DNA of 64,000 nt from the NCBI GenBank assembly GCA_039583875.1, contig CM077159.1, positions 102,633,287 through 102,697,286 of the forward strand. Direction: 5' to 3'. The translations under genes were made by a program, and so were the position numbers. Shown one piece after another: positions 1 to 10,799 of the stretch. Under the pieces are notes generated by a model. The model ran no database searches. It saw nothing but the letters and a program-made list of their open reading frames with translations, and was not told the DNA's origin. Position 1 is the stretch's first letter. Each line of letters begins with the position of its first letter. This DNA comes from Platanthera guangdongensis. Taxonomy: Eukaryota; Streptophyta; Magnoliopsida; Asparagales; Orchidaceae.

Positions 1-609
1 TTACTAGTGAATCTGCTTAACATGCCGACCATAAAGGGTATGTCAGGTCTTGTGCAGACCATAGTATACATGCGACTACCAATCAGTTTAGCATAATCTA
101 ACTGTCTAACCGCAACTCCATCATTGGGATTCAAGCGATTATTGTAATCGTAAGGTGTCTCCGCTGCTCTACATTCACTGTATCCCCACGTGCCCAACAA
201 GAACTTTATGTAGTGGATTTGACTTAGGGAAATGCCATTTTTCCCAAAGCTCACCTGCATGCCTATGATAGTCTCAGCTACACCTATGTCTTTAATGCTA
301 AACGTCTGCATTATTTCTGACTTAACGTCATCCATCACAGATTGATCAGAACTAAGAATCAGCATATCATCCACATACAAGCATATTATAGCGACTTTGT
401 TCGATCTATGACGTATGTAAAGACATTTGTCCGAGAGACTCGACAGGAATCCCATGTTCCTTACACTATAGTCAAACTTCTCATGCCATAATTTTGGTGC
501 TTGTTTTAGTCCGTATAGTGACTTGATTAACTTACAGACCTTACTTTCGTGACCGTGTACTATGAAACCTTCAGGTTGGCTCATGTATATTCTTCGGTCA
601 GATCTCCGT
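1..609 (-). pseudogene. copia A reverse transcriptase, C-terminal half (partial)
   Basis: On the minus strand this stretch reads as the palm and thumb part of a Ty1/copia reverse transcriptase. The catalytic YVDD box (YVDDMLIL) is encoded around 357-395, and the family-typical TRPDI...SRF segment ends at the window edge. Reverse transcriptase copies retroelement RNA into DNA inside virus-like particles. The frame is interrupted between this part and the upstream RT N-terminus (610-1350), so it is not continuous. RNase H and the 3' LTR must lie left of position 1. The assignment to RT is firm; element A is an old, inactive copy. Confidence 0.8.
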
Positions 610-1350
610 TCAAAAACGCAGTCTTAACATCCATTTGATGAACAATAAAGTTCTCAATAGACGCAATAGCAATGAGTATCCTAATGTTGCTAAGTGACAC
701 ACTGGTGAATATACATCAAAGTAATCCATCACACTAACTTGTGTGAAACTTTTAGCCACCAGATGTGCTTTATACTTAGCTACGCTACCATCACGGTTGA
801 GCTTCTTTTTCAGAACCCACTTACACCCTATAGTCTTAGCTCCTTTTGTCTTATCAACCAACGTCCAGGTGTTGTTCTGAAGCAAAGAGTTCATCTCTTC
901 ATCAATGGCCTCTTTCCAGAGTAGGGAATACCTTGATCTCATCACGTCCTTATAGGTGGATAGATCGACCTCAACATGATAAGTGACGAAATCACTACCG
1001 AAGGTTCTGGGAATTAGCTCTCTCATCAAAGTCCTTCTAGACTCTAGGACATTATTGTCTACCGGGACTAAATAGGAGGTGCTCGGTACTGATTCAGGTT
1101 CTTCCTCAGTAATAGTTGCTTGCATACTTGGGATGGTCAGGTTATAATCCTTAAGGAACTTATCCTCAAAGAATACACCATCCCTAGACTCAATAATTAT
1201 ATTATTAGACAGGTCTAAGAATCTATTTGCAGCACTATCTTCAGCACAACCTAAGTAGACACACGTGTTGTTCCTAGGTCCAAATTTAGACCGTCTAGGG
1301 TCAGAGACCCTGACATAGGCTATGTAGCCCCAGGTCTTAAGTTTAGTCAA
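610..1350 (-). pseudogene. copia A integrase C-terminus to RT N-terminus
   Basis: About 246 codons open on the minus strand. The first part (KLKTWGYIAYVRV, then VYLGCAEDSAANRF) is the segment after the copia integrase core, where the family usually has a V-F-GC-AYV and F-GY pattern. The second part (WKEAIDEEMNSLLQNNTWTL, then GCKWVLKKKLNRDGSVAKYKA) is the classic start of copia RT. After VYSPVCHLATL the frame is lost and RT continues in another frame at 1-609. Upstream, a short break separates it from the integrase at 1369-1902. It belongs to the same decayed polyprotein. Confidence 0.8.
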
Positions 1351-1368
1351 TGTCGGGGGTCTATTAAA

Positions 1369-1902
1369 TCAAAGCTCAGAGGGTGTGACGTGTAACTTAG
1401 CATGAGGGACTTTGTTCAGAATGTTGTTTGCAGTTAAAACTGCTTCTCCCCAATAGACAGTAGACATGCCAGCAGTGAGCAACATAGAGTTCAACATCTC
1501 TGTTAACGTTTTATTTTTTCGCTCGGCTATACCATTCGATTGGGGTGAGTAAGGAGCAGTGGTTTCTGCTATGATCCCTTGAGAGGCAAAGAAACCCCAA
1601 AACTCACTAGACTTGTATTCTCCTCCTCTATCACTTCTAAACCTCTTTATTCTCATGTCTAGTTGGTTTTCTACCCTGGTTTTGAAAAGACAAAACTTTT
1701 CAAATGCTTCATCTTTAGTTTTAAGAAGATATATGTGACAGAATCTAGAGCAGTCATCTATAAATGTGATCATATAATTCCTTCCTCCTATGGTGACAAA
1801 ACTTTTAAAGTCACATATGTCGGAATGTATAAGCTCTAGAGGTGTTGTGCTCCTAGTAACTGCACTAAAAGGTTTCCTAGTGATCTTGGCCTGAGCACAC
1901 AC
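1369..1902 (-). pseudogene. copia A integrase core
   Basis: A 177-codon minus-strand frame covering the integrase catalytic core of a Ty1/copia element, which joins cDNA ends to host DNA. All three catalytic acidic residues are present: D in HSDICDF, D in RSDRGGEY, and E in NGIAERKNKT. This domain itself is therefore not visibly damaged. It is cut off by frame breaks from the gag-protease part (1913-3343) and from the downstream RT part (610-1350). In an intact element all of these form one polyprotein. Confidence 0.85.
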
Positions 1903-1912
1903 GTCACATTTC

Positions 1913-3343
1913 TCAGGCTGTGATAGTGTCTAATGTGATCTGGTGAGTTCTAGCTATTTGGAACATTTTTCTATAGTTCACGTGTCCTAGTCTCTCATGT
2001 AGAGTCTTAGGTCTAACTAAGTTTGTTTGAACTTGTTGAACTAATTCGTTTGCTAGACTTAGTCGGTACATCCTATTTTGGACGTATGTACATCCAAAAT
2101 AGTGGGAGTTAACTGACAGTGTTACTTTTCCGCTACAAAAAGTAAATGACATACCGGCATCACATAATAAACTAATAGACACTAAGTTAGCAGCTAGTGA
2201 AGGAATAAATTTGACATTCTTTAAAATTAAATACTTACCTGAGGACAGCAGCAAGGTTGCGTTCCCCACCTTCAGTACGTCAGCTGTGTCGCCATTGGCC
2301 ACCGTCACAGACTCTTTCACAGTAGTGAGGCCTGTCATAAGAGCAGAATTGTTGCAAACGTGGCACGTCGCCCCCGAATTCAAGTACCACTCCGTGCTGG
2401 CCTTAGCGTTTCCGACCATTACAACAAAGTCGGAAGGCTCAGCTTGGCTAACCATATTGGCTTGGTTGCCATCCTGTGGTGCTTGGGTTCTTTTCCTTTT
2501 AGGGAGCCTGCAATCTGATGCGATGTGTCCCCACTTGTTGCAGTTAAAACACTTGCCCTTGAATTTTTTATTGCATTTGTTAGGGACTGCAACTTGGGAG
2601 CTACCATGGGAGGGTCTGGTCCTCTTAGGGTTCGGCACGCGTTTAAAACTAAGAAGCATGTTAGCTGCAGCCTTCTGCTTGCTAACAGTTTCTAAAGCGT
2701 GTCGAGTCCTATTTTCATCCTCAATGTGAATAAATTGCTTGAGGTCAGTAAGACCGACCTGCATCTTCTTGCGGTATATTTCAGTTTTAAAGTTGTACCA
2801 TGTAGAGGGCAGTTTAAAAATAATCGTGCCAGCAACAAAACTGTCTGGCAGAGAAATATTCTCACCATGTAATAAATCTACTAATGCTTCAAAATCTGAT
2901 ACCTGAGGGAGAATCGCCTTCTCCTCGTCAAACATGAAGGAGTGGAATTTGTCTACCAGGTGTGCCTTGGACAGATCCTCCTCTTGCCTGAAGTGCTCCT
3001 CCAGTGCCTCCCAGATTTCTTTAGCAGTCTTCATTTTGATGTACGTCTTCGCTAGGCTGGAGGACAAGCAGTTCAGCAGGTAGTCACGGCAGATGTACTC
3101 ATCAGCAATCCATTGGGCTTCATCGTCAGTCCCCATAATGTCAGCACGATCAGACTGAACTGTGTAGAACACGTTCATGTACTTCATTCCAAACTGAGTA
3201 TTTAGCTTCCAGTCGTTGAACTCGGTCGCCATGAATTTCTCCAATTTTATCATCGGAACTGGGGAGGAAAAATTATTTCCCTTCATCATTGCGGCTCTTC
3301 GGTCAAATACGGTCGGCAAATACTTGAATAACAAAAACTCCAC
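1913..3343 (-). pseudogene. copia A gag, protease and pre-integrase region
   Basis: A 476-codon minus-strand frame. Order: gag (UBN2-like capsid region, FNDWKLNTQFGMKYMN onward, to about residue 260), a CCHC zinc knuckle (CFNCNKWGHIASDC), an aspartic protease site, then the GAG-pre-integrase segment (LHERLGHVNYRKMF). The protease motif reads WYLNSGAT; the catalytic Asp of the usual DSG triad is Asn (codon at 2379-2381), so the protease should be dead. The true start is unclear: methionines near residues 19-20 or at MATEFNDWK are more likely than the first in-frame start. I found no Met-tRNA primer-binding site just upstream. Confidence 0.8.
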
Positions 3344-4372
3344 AAATTGTAGAGTTTCTTTTCTCTGAAACTCAGCAAGTGACAGAACTTCACCAAAGCA
3401 CAGCTCTTTGCCTTGAAGCGACGCAGAAAATCACAGAGATAGAAAATTCGTGAGTGGCGACGGGAGAACAACGACTGCCGTGGACGTTTCCTATCGGCCG
3501 CGGACTGTGCTTGCAAAATACCGATCTAGAGGCTGCGACAGGGAAGAGAAACATGGGCAGATCTGTTTCCCTCTACAGGCGCCGGCGGACTGTGCTTGTT
3601 CATCCACGATGAATCGGAGGCGGCGGGAGAACAGGAAGTGACAAAAAATTTTCTCCTTTCTTTCGATCAAACCCAGAGGCAGATCTGTTTTTTTTCGATG
3701 AAGTAGGCGACTACAGGAAGCTGTTCGGGGGAGAGAAGCCGGAGCCAGGGAGCAATGTCCTTCCCTTTCCAATCGACGGGAAGAGGCGGTTACGCGATGC
3801 TCGTTCTAGCGTGAACGGAAGCGGCGGAGAAGGAGAATGAACGCAACTGCTTCGGCTTGAGGTTTCCTCCTCCGATTCCAAAATGGCGGAAACCTGCGGT
3901 GGCCTCGACCCTCTACTTCACGATCGGCAACAGCGGCTTCCTCCCAGGCGGCGAAAAACTCCTATCCTTCTCCCGATCCAGATAGCAGCGACTGTAGATT
4001 CACACAGGAACGTAGATCGTTGACGAAGGCAGCGAAACATCACAGCGACGGCCGAAATCGGAATAATTTCTTGTGTCTCCGTCCCGATTCACCGGCAAAA
4101 AACCTCAGATCTACTGTAAAATGGAAGCAGCGGAACGGTTGCGGGAAAACGAGGAGTGAGCGGTTACGGATGTGAGGGACGGGGCTAAACTTCGAGAATG
4201 TGATGTCGCTCGAAGCATCCGGATGGGGATCAAAGTGGAATCCCCTACCCGTTGCCCCTAGGCAGGTATAAATAGGCAAACCCAAGGAGTTTCTACGGGT
4301 ATCGGATCTAAACGTGTCCTAACTGACCCGTTATGCCTCCGAACCCGTTATTCGTCCAAATATACATTAACA
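3344..4372 (-). repeat. possible 5' LTR and leader of copia A
   Basis: No coding sequence is convincing here. The stretch lies directly upstream of the copia A gag. Its right end reads TGTTAATGTATATTTGG on the minus strand (from 4372), which would suit an LTR start, and a TATA-like CCTATTTATACC lies near 4264-4275. I could not find a matching second LTR (it would be left of the window) or a clean primer-binding site, so the left boundary is unknown. The LTR reading is an inference. Confidence 0.3.
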
Positions 4373-5200
4373 GAACCCACTTTTCTAATTGTTCTTTTTC
4401 TTCAATTGATTTGCATCAGGCTGAGAGAACAAATTCCTGGAGCTGAAAAGACTAAATATGGTTTTTTTCCTTCTTTCTTTTAAACACTAAGCAGGGCTTG
4501 GTCGGGTACCATGGCGGAGGACAGAAGAAAATTTCCAAGAAAACTAGTGGAGGACTGATTTCTACCGGAGAAAGAGTGCTCTGCCGTTCTTGATTCAGTC
4601 GCAGAGCAGAACAATCACGAGCTTGCAGGTAACGACTTCAAACTCTTGATTTCCTTTCAGGTAAGGCAGAGCTTCGAAGATGACAGGAAGAAGGAAGCTG
4701 GATGCGATGTGGTCGTCGATTGTGGATCTTGCGTGCTCACGGAATCTTTGGTGGCTAGGAGTAATTACGACGGTAAAAGCAGCGGGCGATGTTGTTCGCC
4801 GGAGGGCCGATAGCGAAGGCGGAGCAACGGCGGCGGAGGTGCGTAGCAGAGGCGGAGGCGGCACAGCTATGACGGTGACGGCGACGGCGCAGCGGCGGAG
4901 GAAGTGAGGTTGACTAATATTGGCGATGAGAACAAAGTGGCGATGGCGGCACAGCGGCGGCGGAGGCGGCGCAGCGGAGGCGGAGGTGGCAGAGCGGTGA
5001 CGGTAGCGGCGCATCAGCGGAGGCAGTGAGGTTGCTTTCTTGAACCAGAGAAGGTTATGATCCAAGAAATAGAGAGGACTCTGCTTCAAACCTTAGGTCC
5101 GCGATGGTGGATGTTGATCAGGCTGATGGTGGTTTCGTCCTTGATCGTCGGAGTGGGAGGACTGTTCTTGATCGCCGGAGATGGTGTTCGCCGGCGTTGC
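4373..5200. other. unassigned GC-rich stretch with GGCGGAGGCGGC repeats
   Basis: I see no supported gene. Between about 4815 and 5030 the sequence is an imperfect mixture of GGCGGAGGCGG and GGCGCAGCGG words in degenerate triplet-like order. This produces spurious Pro/Ala/Arg-rich frames on both strands. The rest is unrecognised. It lies left of the putative LTR J and may be its flank, or the leader of another element. Confidence 0.4.
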
Positions 5201-5401
5201 TCTCAACGAGATCACCAAAATATAGCGATCCTATAACTCTACTAACAAGAAATACTAAGAATGGACTAAAGGAGGATGGCCAGAGATGAGAGAGAGGACG
5301 AGTGGCTGGGGAGGAGATGACCGAAGTTGGGAGAGATGAAGGGGAGTCGGGACAAAGCAAAAACTATTTTATTAATTCATTCTCATCATGAAGCCCATTA
5401 C
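5200..5401 (-). repeat. LTR J, promoter-distal part (left fragment)
   Basis: Read on the minus strand across the solo-LTR insertion, 20868 down to 20635 joins 5401 down to about 5200 and looks like one LTR. It begins TGTAATGTAACAGCGG after a polypurine tract (AAAAGGGGAA) near 20869-20879, has a TATATAAACC box near 20650-20660, and a poly(A)-type AATAAA signal near 5370. The left end near 5200 is not defined. The PPT style and the internal sequence to the right suggest a gypsy-type element, but no coding domain confirms this. Confidence 0.4.
5397..5401. repeat. target-site duplication ATTAC, left copy
   Basis: ATTAC directly precedes the TGTAACAG start of solo LTR F; the same five bases follow its TTGTTACA end at 20635-20639. 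This fixes both boundaries of F and shows it was inserted before Sirevirus E entered it. Confidence 0.85.
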
Positions 5402-5440
5402 TGTAACAGTCCAACTTTCGGAAACAAGAAATTTTTGGGT

Positions 5441-6031
5441 GACACGGCCTGGGACACAGGCATGTCCCAGGGCGTGTCAGAGGACACGGCCTGCGACACG
5501 GGCGTGTCGCAGGACGTGTCGAGGTTGTGTCAACGATCGGCCTTTGTGTCGACGATTTTTCGCACGACGATGTGTCGAGAGGAGGCACACGGCCCAGGAC
5601 ACGGGCGTGTCCAAGGCCGTGTCGTGTGCTCGATGACTTTTGCTCGACGATCGTCGAGTGTCGAGACGTGAGTGTCGAGTGTTGAGTGTCGAGAGGTTGA
5701 ACACAGCCTGTGACACGGGCGTGTCACAGGGCGTGTCAAATCGGGTCAACGAACTCAGCCCGACGAAGGATTTCGACAGGCCGTGTCTTTGTGCCGTGTC
5801 TGGGCACACGGCCTGGGACACGGGCGTGTCACAGGCCGTGTGAAGTCTCGGGATGTTTTGGGATTTTTTCGCCCAGGCACACGGCCACAGACACGGGCGT
5901 GTCTGAAGGCGTGTTGGTGACACGACCCATGACACGGGCGTGTTCCATGGGCGTGTCACTGGTTTGGATAGGTCGGTTGACCACCGCTTGAGGCACACGG
6001 CCTGGGACACGGCTGTATCATAGGCCGTGTC
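5441..6031. repeat. array of covarying GACACGGGCGTGTC hairpins
   Basis: Eight or so inverted repeats share the core GACACGGGCGTGTC and outer arms related to ACACGGCC / GGCCGTGT. The inner stem word differs from hairpin to hairpin: CTGGGA pairs with TCCCAG, CTGCGA with TCGCAG, CTGTGA with TCACAG, and CAGA with TCTG. Both arms change together, so pairing is kept. Between hairpins lie TCGA-containing palindromes such as CGACGATCGTCG. The array sits at the start (U3 side) of the LTR. Confidence 0.85.
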
Positions 6032-6589
6032 AGGTAAAAATCAGTGTTTTTGGCAAAATCGTAGCCGACCATTCCTTCAGCCTGGATCCAAGGGCTGAAG
6101 CTTCTTTCCTCTTTTTCCTAAAGGCCGAAACTGAGAACTTATGCTCATTTGTTTCTTAGCCTTTATCTTTCTTCAAAAGAGAGAAAGAGAGAGAGAAAGG
6201 AGGAGGAAGAAGGGGAAGGGCTGCTGCTGGTGGTGCTGCGGTTTACCGACAAGAGTTCCGAAGCCGTCGTTGCGGAGTAAAAACTCTTGTGCTTCGTGCA
6301 AGCTAGCTTTGAGGTCATGGCACCGAAGCGGTCGTCAAGGGTAACGACTTTTCTTCCTAGCCATGTGAAGGCTTCCTTTTGGCATATCTTGTGATTTCCC
6401 CCACCAAGAGGTGGCTGATTTTGGGAATCTTTGGGTGGATGCTTGAAATCCCCTTTGTTAGCATATAGATCCGGAAATGGAGTACGGAATAGGCATGCTG
6501 TGTGAAGCCCATCTGGACAGGTTGGTCTGGATTGGTGATGTTGCATACGAATCGGAGAAGACTCCGTGATAAAGTGTAGTTTAAGGAGT

Positions 6590-6890
6590 CTACGGGTTAT
6601 GCCTGCGAAAAGGAGTAACATGAAGTAATGGAGTGGTAGCCCAGGAAAAATAGCCATGTGATGTTTTTGGGTCCAACCTGTGAATGAGGCACATGAAGTA
6701 CTGGTGTGACTAGGAAAGACCCTTTGTGATGCTTGATATCATAGGGTGTCCACCTGTGAAGCGAGTAACAGGAAGGACTGGCATGATAGCCAGGAAAGAC
6801 CCCTGACATTTGTGCTTGTGCGGTGTCCACCTGTGGAGAGAGTCACAGGAAGTACTGGGAGGCCCAGGAAAGACCCGCTGTTGTGCTAAA
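6590..6890 (+). repeat. tandem 65-75 bp units in LTR F
   Basis: Successive units carry CCACCTGTGAAG, then AGTAACAGGAAG, then ACTGG, then CCAGGAAAGACCC, with variable spacers. The same unit type recurs in G1 (about 55080-55410) and G2 (from about 58495), so it belongs to the LTR family and is not a local feature. Confidence 0.7.
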
Positions 6891-7789
6891 GAAATTGGTA
6901 TAGATAAATTCCCAAGCTGTGTGCCAAGAACAGGATTGGTGAGACCGACCCGCGCCTTTGATATAGCCATGAGTACGCTGTACTTGGAGAAGGCAAGGCG
7001 ATTTGAGCAACGGGGGGTGGAGGATCCGACCTGCGCTATGTCCGTCCGACGTGAGACCAAAAGGTGCAGTCTGTTGGAGCGCATAGCAAGAGTCTTCGGC
7101 CTGCGCGCCATGACACAATGGGGGGCTACGGGCCATCCCGATGTAGGAAGACTAACTCCGGCTGCACGCCATAGAGTAAATGCTCAAGAGAGTTACCGTT
7201 GGGTTGTGACCCTGATACGGTGGTGGGCAAGAGCTTTGCCAGAACACCAAGAATGTGCCCTGAGTGCACGGACCGTTGGGCCGGGTGGCGAACGGTTGTG
7301 ATGGCTTGTGTGCGTGAAAGCACATTTTGATGCTATATATTGCCATACTTGTGATTTAATATGCCTGCAGGGAAGAATACTGCTGCCCCGAGAGAAGGGG
7401 TAGGGTCGTTATAATTTGGTCAGCTGAACGCTGATCGTTTCTTTTGTTTGCCACCGTTGGGTGGATTGTCCCTGTACAGGTGCTGGAGAGCCGAGCGGGA
7501 CGCATAGAGGTTGATGTTCCTGCTGTTGTTGCTGCTATTGTTGCTAGCCCTCGAAGGCGATATCTTATGTTGTGTGTTTTCTTTTCTTGTGGCCGGCCTG
7601 CGCGCCCATAGTTGAAGCCACTGTGTGATAGCCCTGTAAGGCCATAAGGCCAACTCTTTTTACTTGTTGTAAGACATTCCTATATTGTATAACATGTGGA
7701 TTTTTATATTTGGGCATTCATGAGGAGTTCCAGTTGTAGTCTAGGCTTCCGCTAGAATAATTTGTGATAGGTGCGATGCGCTACTCTGG

Positions 7790-8174
7790 TATGAGAGATG
7801 AGATGAGATCTTCTATCCTTTCTCTCATCAGCTGAGCCTGAGACTATTTCTGAGAGCTTGTCCCAAATTTCCTTGGCTGAATTGCATTCAGCCACCTTTT
7901 GAAATATGTCATCTGACATTGTCTGGGCTAGGATGTTTATAGCCTTAGCATCAGCTACCTTCCATTTCTTGATATCAGCATCTGTTCCTGATGGAGGTGG
8001 AACAGCATTTGTACTTGTGTTCTCTGGGGGTCTTGGACATGCTGTCAAAACAGAATTAAAAATATCTTCGTCAATAGAATTCATGTAAAGTCTAATCCTT
8101 GCCTTCCAAAGTGCAAACTTGGATAGATTGCACACTGGAGGTCTGGTGCTAGCATAATCTTTGTTTTGGGCCAT
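7790..8174 (-). pseudogene. Sirevirus gag N-terminus, second truncated copy
   Basis: It begins with ATG (codon ending at 8174, MAQNKDYASTRPPV) and follows the same sequence as the gag of element E (18820 downward). It is open through PPPSGTDADIKKWKVADAKA, where E has a stop in place of G. It breaks off near 7790, where the sequence returns to LTR F. It is the 5' end of a second internal region attached to the left LTR of E, cut by a deletion. In Sireviruses this part forms the capsid. Confidence 0.85.
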
Positions 8175-8347
8175 GATTTGAGAAAACAAAATCTAATAAT
8201 AAAATACTAAAGAAAAGCAGATCTAGCTTGGGATCTTTGGGTTCAGGTGTTAGCCTGTACAACCAATCAGGTATGGTATGTTTAACCAACCTGGAAGATG
8301 TGGTATTTTTAACCAACCTGGAAGATGTGGTATTTTAACCAACCTCG

Positions 8348-8359
8348 CCTCTGATACCA
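8348..8359 (-). other. primer-binding site of the truncated second Sirevirus unit
   Basis: On the minus strand it reads TGGTATCAGAGG, matching the 3' end of initiator Met-tRNA. It lies two bases from the LTR end at 8362 and ahead of the truncated gag. Its presence on this side shows that LTR 8362-9890 also served as a 5' LTR. Confidence 0.9.
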
Positions 8360-8361
8360 AT

Positions 8362-9890
8362 TGAAAGAGCAGCTGGATCTGATATACTCTAGAGGGGGTG
8401 AATAGAGTATATGGTGCTTTGAAACTTTTTACAACAATTGTTGTAATATGTGTGAGCAGGGAAGCAATAATAAATTTAATCACAGCACTAAGTTAAACAA
8501 AAAACTAAGCACAGAAAAATCAAGGCCAGAAATAAAAATGAAAGCAAGCAAAACCAGAAGACACAAGGAAATATAGTGGTTCCTCAAACTTGGGTACATC
8601 CACTATTCTACCACCCTAGGTAGGAATCCACTGCAGGATGAGTTGATCAGGTGTCCTGGGCACCAATGAGCTTTTGATAAGGTGCTCAAAAACCAAAGCA
8701 GATTTTTTGATCAGGTGTCTTGCCACCAATGAGCTTTTGACAAGGTGCTCAAAAACCAAGCTCAAACTTTTGAAGGGAGTTTGAGAAACCCTTTACAGAG
8801 TGGGGGTGAGAGAGTGATGGAAGTCTTCTCTTTCTCAAACAACTGAGAAGACTATGTGGATTGTTGATGTCAAAGCTCCCCCTGAATCCTTGAGATCTTT
8901 AGGAAGAAAAGCTTTGCTGAGTGTGATAGGCCTTCAAAGATTGAACTCCAGCAATAGATGATTTCAGCAATAGCTGAAATGTTGAGTGTCTGAAGTCTGG
9001 AAATATGTTGGCCTTGAACACTTTGAAGACTAAGGAGATCTAAAGATTTGAGAAGGCTTGATCTTCTTGGATGTGTGTTCTTCAGAATTCTTTTTGTGAC
9101 AGAAGATTTTTTTGAATGCTTCTCTGTAATCTGTATCCTCTCTCTGTATTGTGTGTGTTCTGTATTGAGATATTCAACAACCCTGTATTTTATTCTCTGG
9201 TATCGAATAGAATAACATTCTCTGTCAAGTATAGCCGTTGGCCTGCATTAATTGCATCCTTAATTGCATAATCTCTTCCGGAGGAAAGTCCACAGATACA
9301 TTCCTTGAAAAATCCCTTGAAACTTGGTCCAAAATTGAATGATAACGGCTAGGAAATCTCTGAATTAATTACAGAATAACTCCTAACTGATTTGAATTTG
9401 AATTAAGAAATATCCTGGAAGATATCTGAAATCGTCGAACTGAGCTCTGCTATCGTCGAGCTGAGCTCAGCGATCAAAAAAAAAATACAGCAGCAAAATA
9501 TCGTCGATCTGAGCTCAAAGATCGTCGAACTGAGCTCAGAGATAAAGATCCAAAGCAGAGTCAAAATTGTCGACCTGAGCTCACCGATCGTCGAATGGAG
9601 TTCGACGATATTATGAAGTTAAGCTTAGCGATCGTTGAATGGAGTTCGACGATCTGTCGAAGTTGAGCTAGACGATCGTCGATCGGAGTTCGACGAATCG
9701 TCGTGCTGATCTCGACGATCAGACTTAGTCTCCAGACAAAAAATCTTGGTCTTCAGGGCAGCTTCCAAACCTAGACTTCTAACCCTTAGATTCAATTCTA
9801 ATTGACCTATTAAGCTATACAGAAGGTCAACCAAAGGATTCCTAGAGACATAGTGATCCTGTCCCAAATTAGTAATAGGGTGTTCCAACA
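8362..9890 (-). repeat. Sirevirus E LTR, left copy (3' LTR)
   Basis: A 1.53 kb LTR, minus orientation, starting TGTTGGAACACCC (at 9890) and ending CTCTTTCA (at 8362). It is nearly identical to 19011-20540, which points to a recent insertion. Contents: a duplicated ~50 bp unit around 8647-8757 (GATCAGGTGTC, CACCAATGAGC, AAGGTGCTCAAAAACCA), the TATAGTGGTTCC...TGGGTACATCCACT block common to the Sirevirus LTRs here, and TCGA palindromes at 9435-9712. It is flanked by a PPT on one side and a PBS on the other, so it is shared by two units. Confidence 0.92.
9435..9712. repeat. ATCGTCGA...TCGACGAT palindrome cassettes in LTR
   Basis: Repeated units of the form ATCGTCGA, about seven bases, then TCGACGAT or a decayed arm (often GAGCTC). 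The same cassette is found in the right LTR (20085-20370), in the spacer at 13200-13500 and in gag at 16960-17190. Confidence 0.85.
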
Positions 9891-9906
9891 ATCTCCCCCT
9901 ATTTAG
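9891..9906 (-). other. polypurine tract of Sirevirus E
   Basis: On the minus strand AAATAGGGGGAGAT lies directly before the LTR start TGTTGG. It is the primer site for plus-strand DNA synthesis. The same form is seen next to the Sirevirus I LTR (63257 onward) and, with one change, next to H (53580 onward). Confidence 0.85.
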
Positions 9907-10061
9907 GTTAGGATTACTATTTACAGACTTTGGAAAAACTTAAATAACAACATACAATCAGTAAAACATAAAAACAACAGCTAGACATTGCAGAAACATC
10001 ACAGAGATATATATATGGCATCCAGATAATCAGAAGTTCCAGAAATTGTCACCTTACAATA

Positions 10062-10775
10062 TCATTTCTTCTCTTTGCCCTTAACCATTTTAATTTCTCT
10101 GTTAGGATTTAAGGCTTCCTTCTTAGATCTAGTGTCATCTGCTGCACCTAAAGATGTCTGCTGTTTAAGCCTGGGAACCACTACTTCAGGGTGTAATTCC
10201 ATGTATCTGTCAGCATCAAAGAATTTACTTGAACCATATCTCTCTAGTTCTTTTTGTCTCTGTTCAGACATTGTAGAAATGTTGGAAGAATCTAATCCTT
10301 GTTCTCTGACCTTTTTAATTTGGTCCAGTGCAGCTAATTCCTTTAACCTTGCAGTCCAAGCAGCTGGATTATTTTCAGGGTCCTCAAAAGGTACAGGTGG
10401 CTCATACCTGTTAGAGGGATTTTCTTGAGGAGGCCTGACAGACACAGTCTCTTTTAGCTTGTAGGGGAAAGGACCAGAAGTTGTATCAGAAGAACTATGT
10501 CCTCCCCTAGAATATGGGTGCTGCCTGGAGTAGCCTTTAGAATAGACCTGAATATATCTTTGAGTACCTCTATATCCTCCTCTCCTAGAATGTGAACCCC
10601 TGGATTGGCTTTCCCTGTGGTAAGATCTGTCATGAGGTTTATAGGGAGCCTGACTTCTAGCTGGAGGTTGACTTGCAGAGCTTCCACTTGCACCTGCATC
10701 AGGAGGAGGTGGTGGAGGAGGATGAGAGTGCTGGAATTGGGATGAACCCTTCTTATATTTTCTCTTTTTCTTCAT
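10062..10775 (-). pseudogene. Sirevirus E downstream ORF, C-terminal part
   Basis: A 237-codon frame: a Lys-rich start (KKKRKYKKGSS), a run of seven prolines, then an Arg/Gly/Ser/Tyr-rich basic stretch (SRGSHSRRGGYRGTQRYIQ and RQHPYSRGG), and an acidic-to-mixed end (RYGSSKFFDADRYMEL) closing with KGKEKK. The RGG/RS-like part suggests nucleic-acid binding, an inference from composition. It is in the same frame as 10800-11624, separated by a single TAA. It is therefore the C-terminus of one long protein encoded after pol, in the position of the env-like or additional ORF of Sireviruses. I see no membrane segment here. Confidence 0.65.
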
Positions 10776-10799
10776 TGCTTTTAGCTGATTTTTTGAATA

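Larger units (their letters stand above)
5402..7789 (+). repeat. Tekay-family solo LTR F, left part
   Basis: It starts TGTAACAGTCC and continues at 20541-20634, ending GTTGTTACA. Two further copies of this LTR family occur at 53926-56387 and 57345-58625, and alignment by eye confirms the extent. With the TSD ATTAC on both outer sides and no internal region, this is a solo LTR, the usual product of LTR-LTR recombination. It contains a hairpin array (5441-6031) and 65-75 bp tandem units (about 6590-6890). The family is linked to a Tekay/Del chromovirus through the gag start behind G1. Sirevirus E interrupts it after CTCTGGTAT. Confidence 0.85.

Noticed and set aside
4595..5089. 164-codon minus-strand Pro/Ala/Arg frame
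   Set aside because: It arises from the GGCGGAGGCGG repeat; no domain, and the plus strand is open too.
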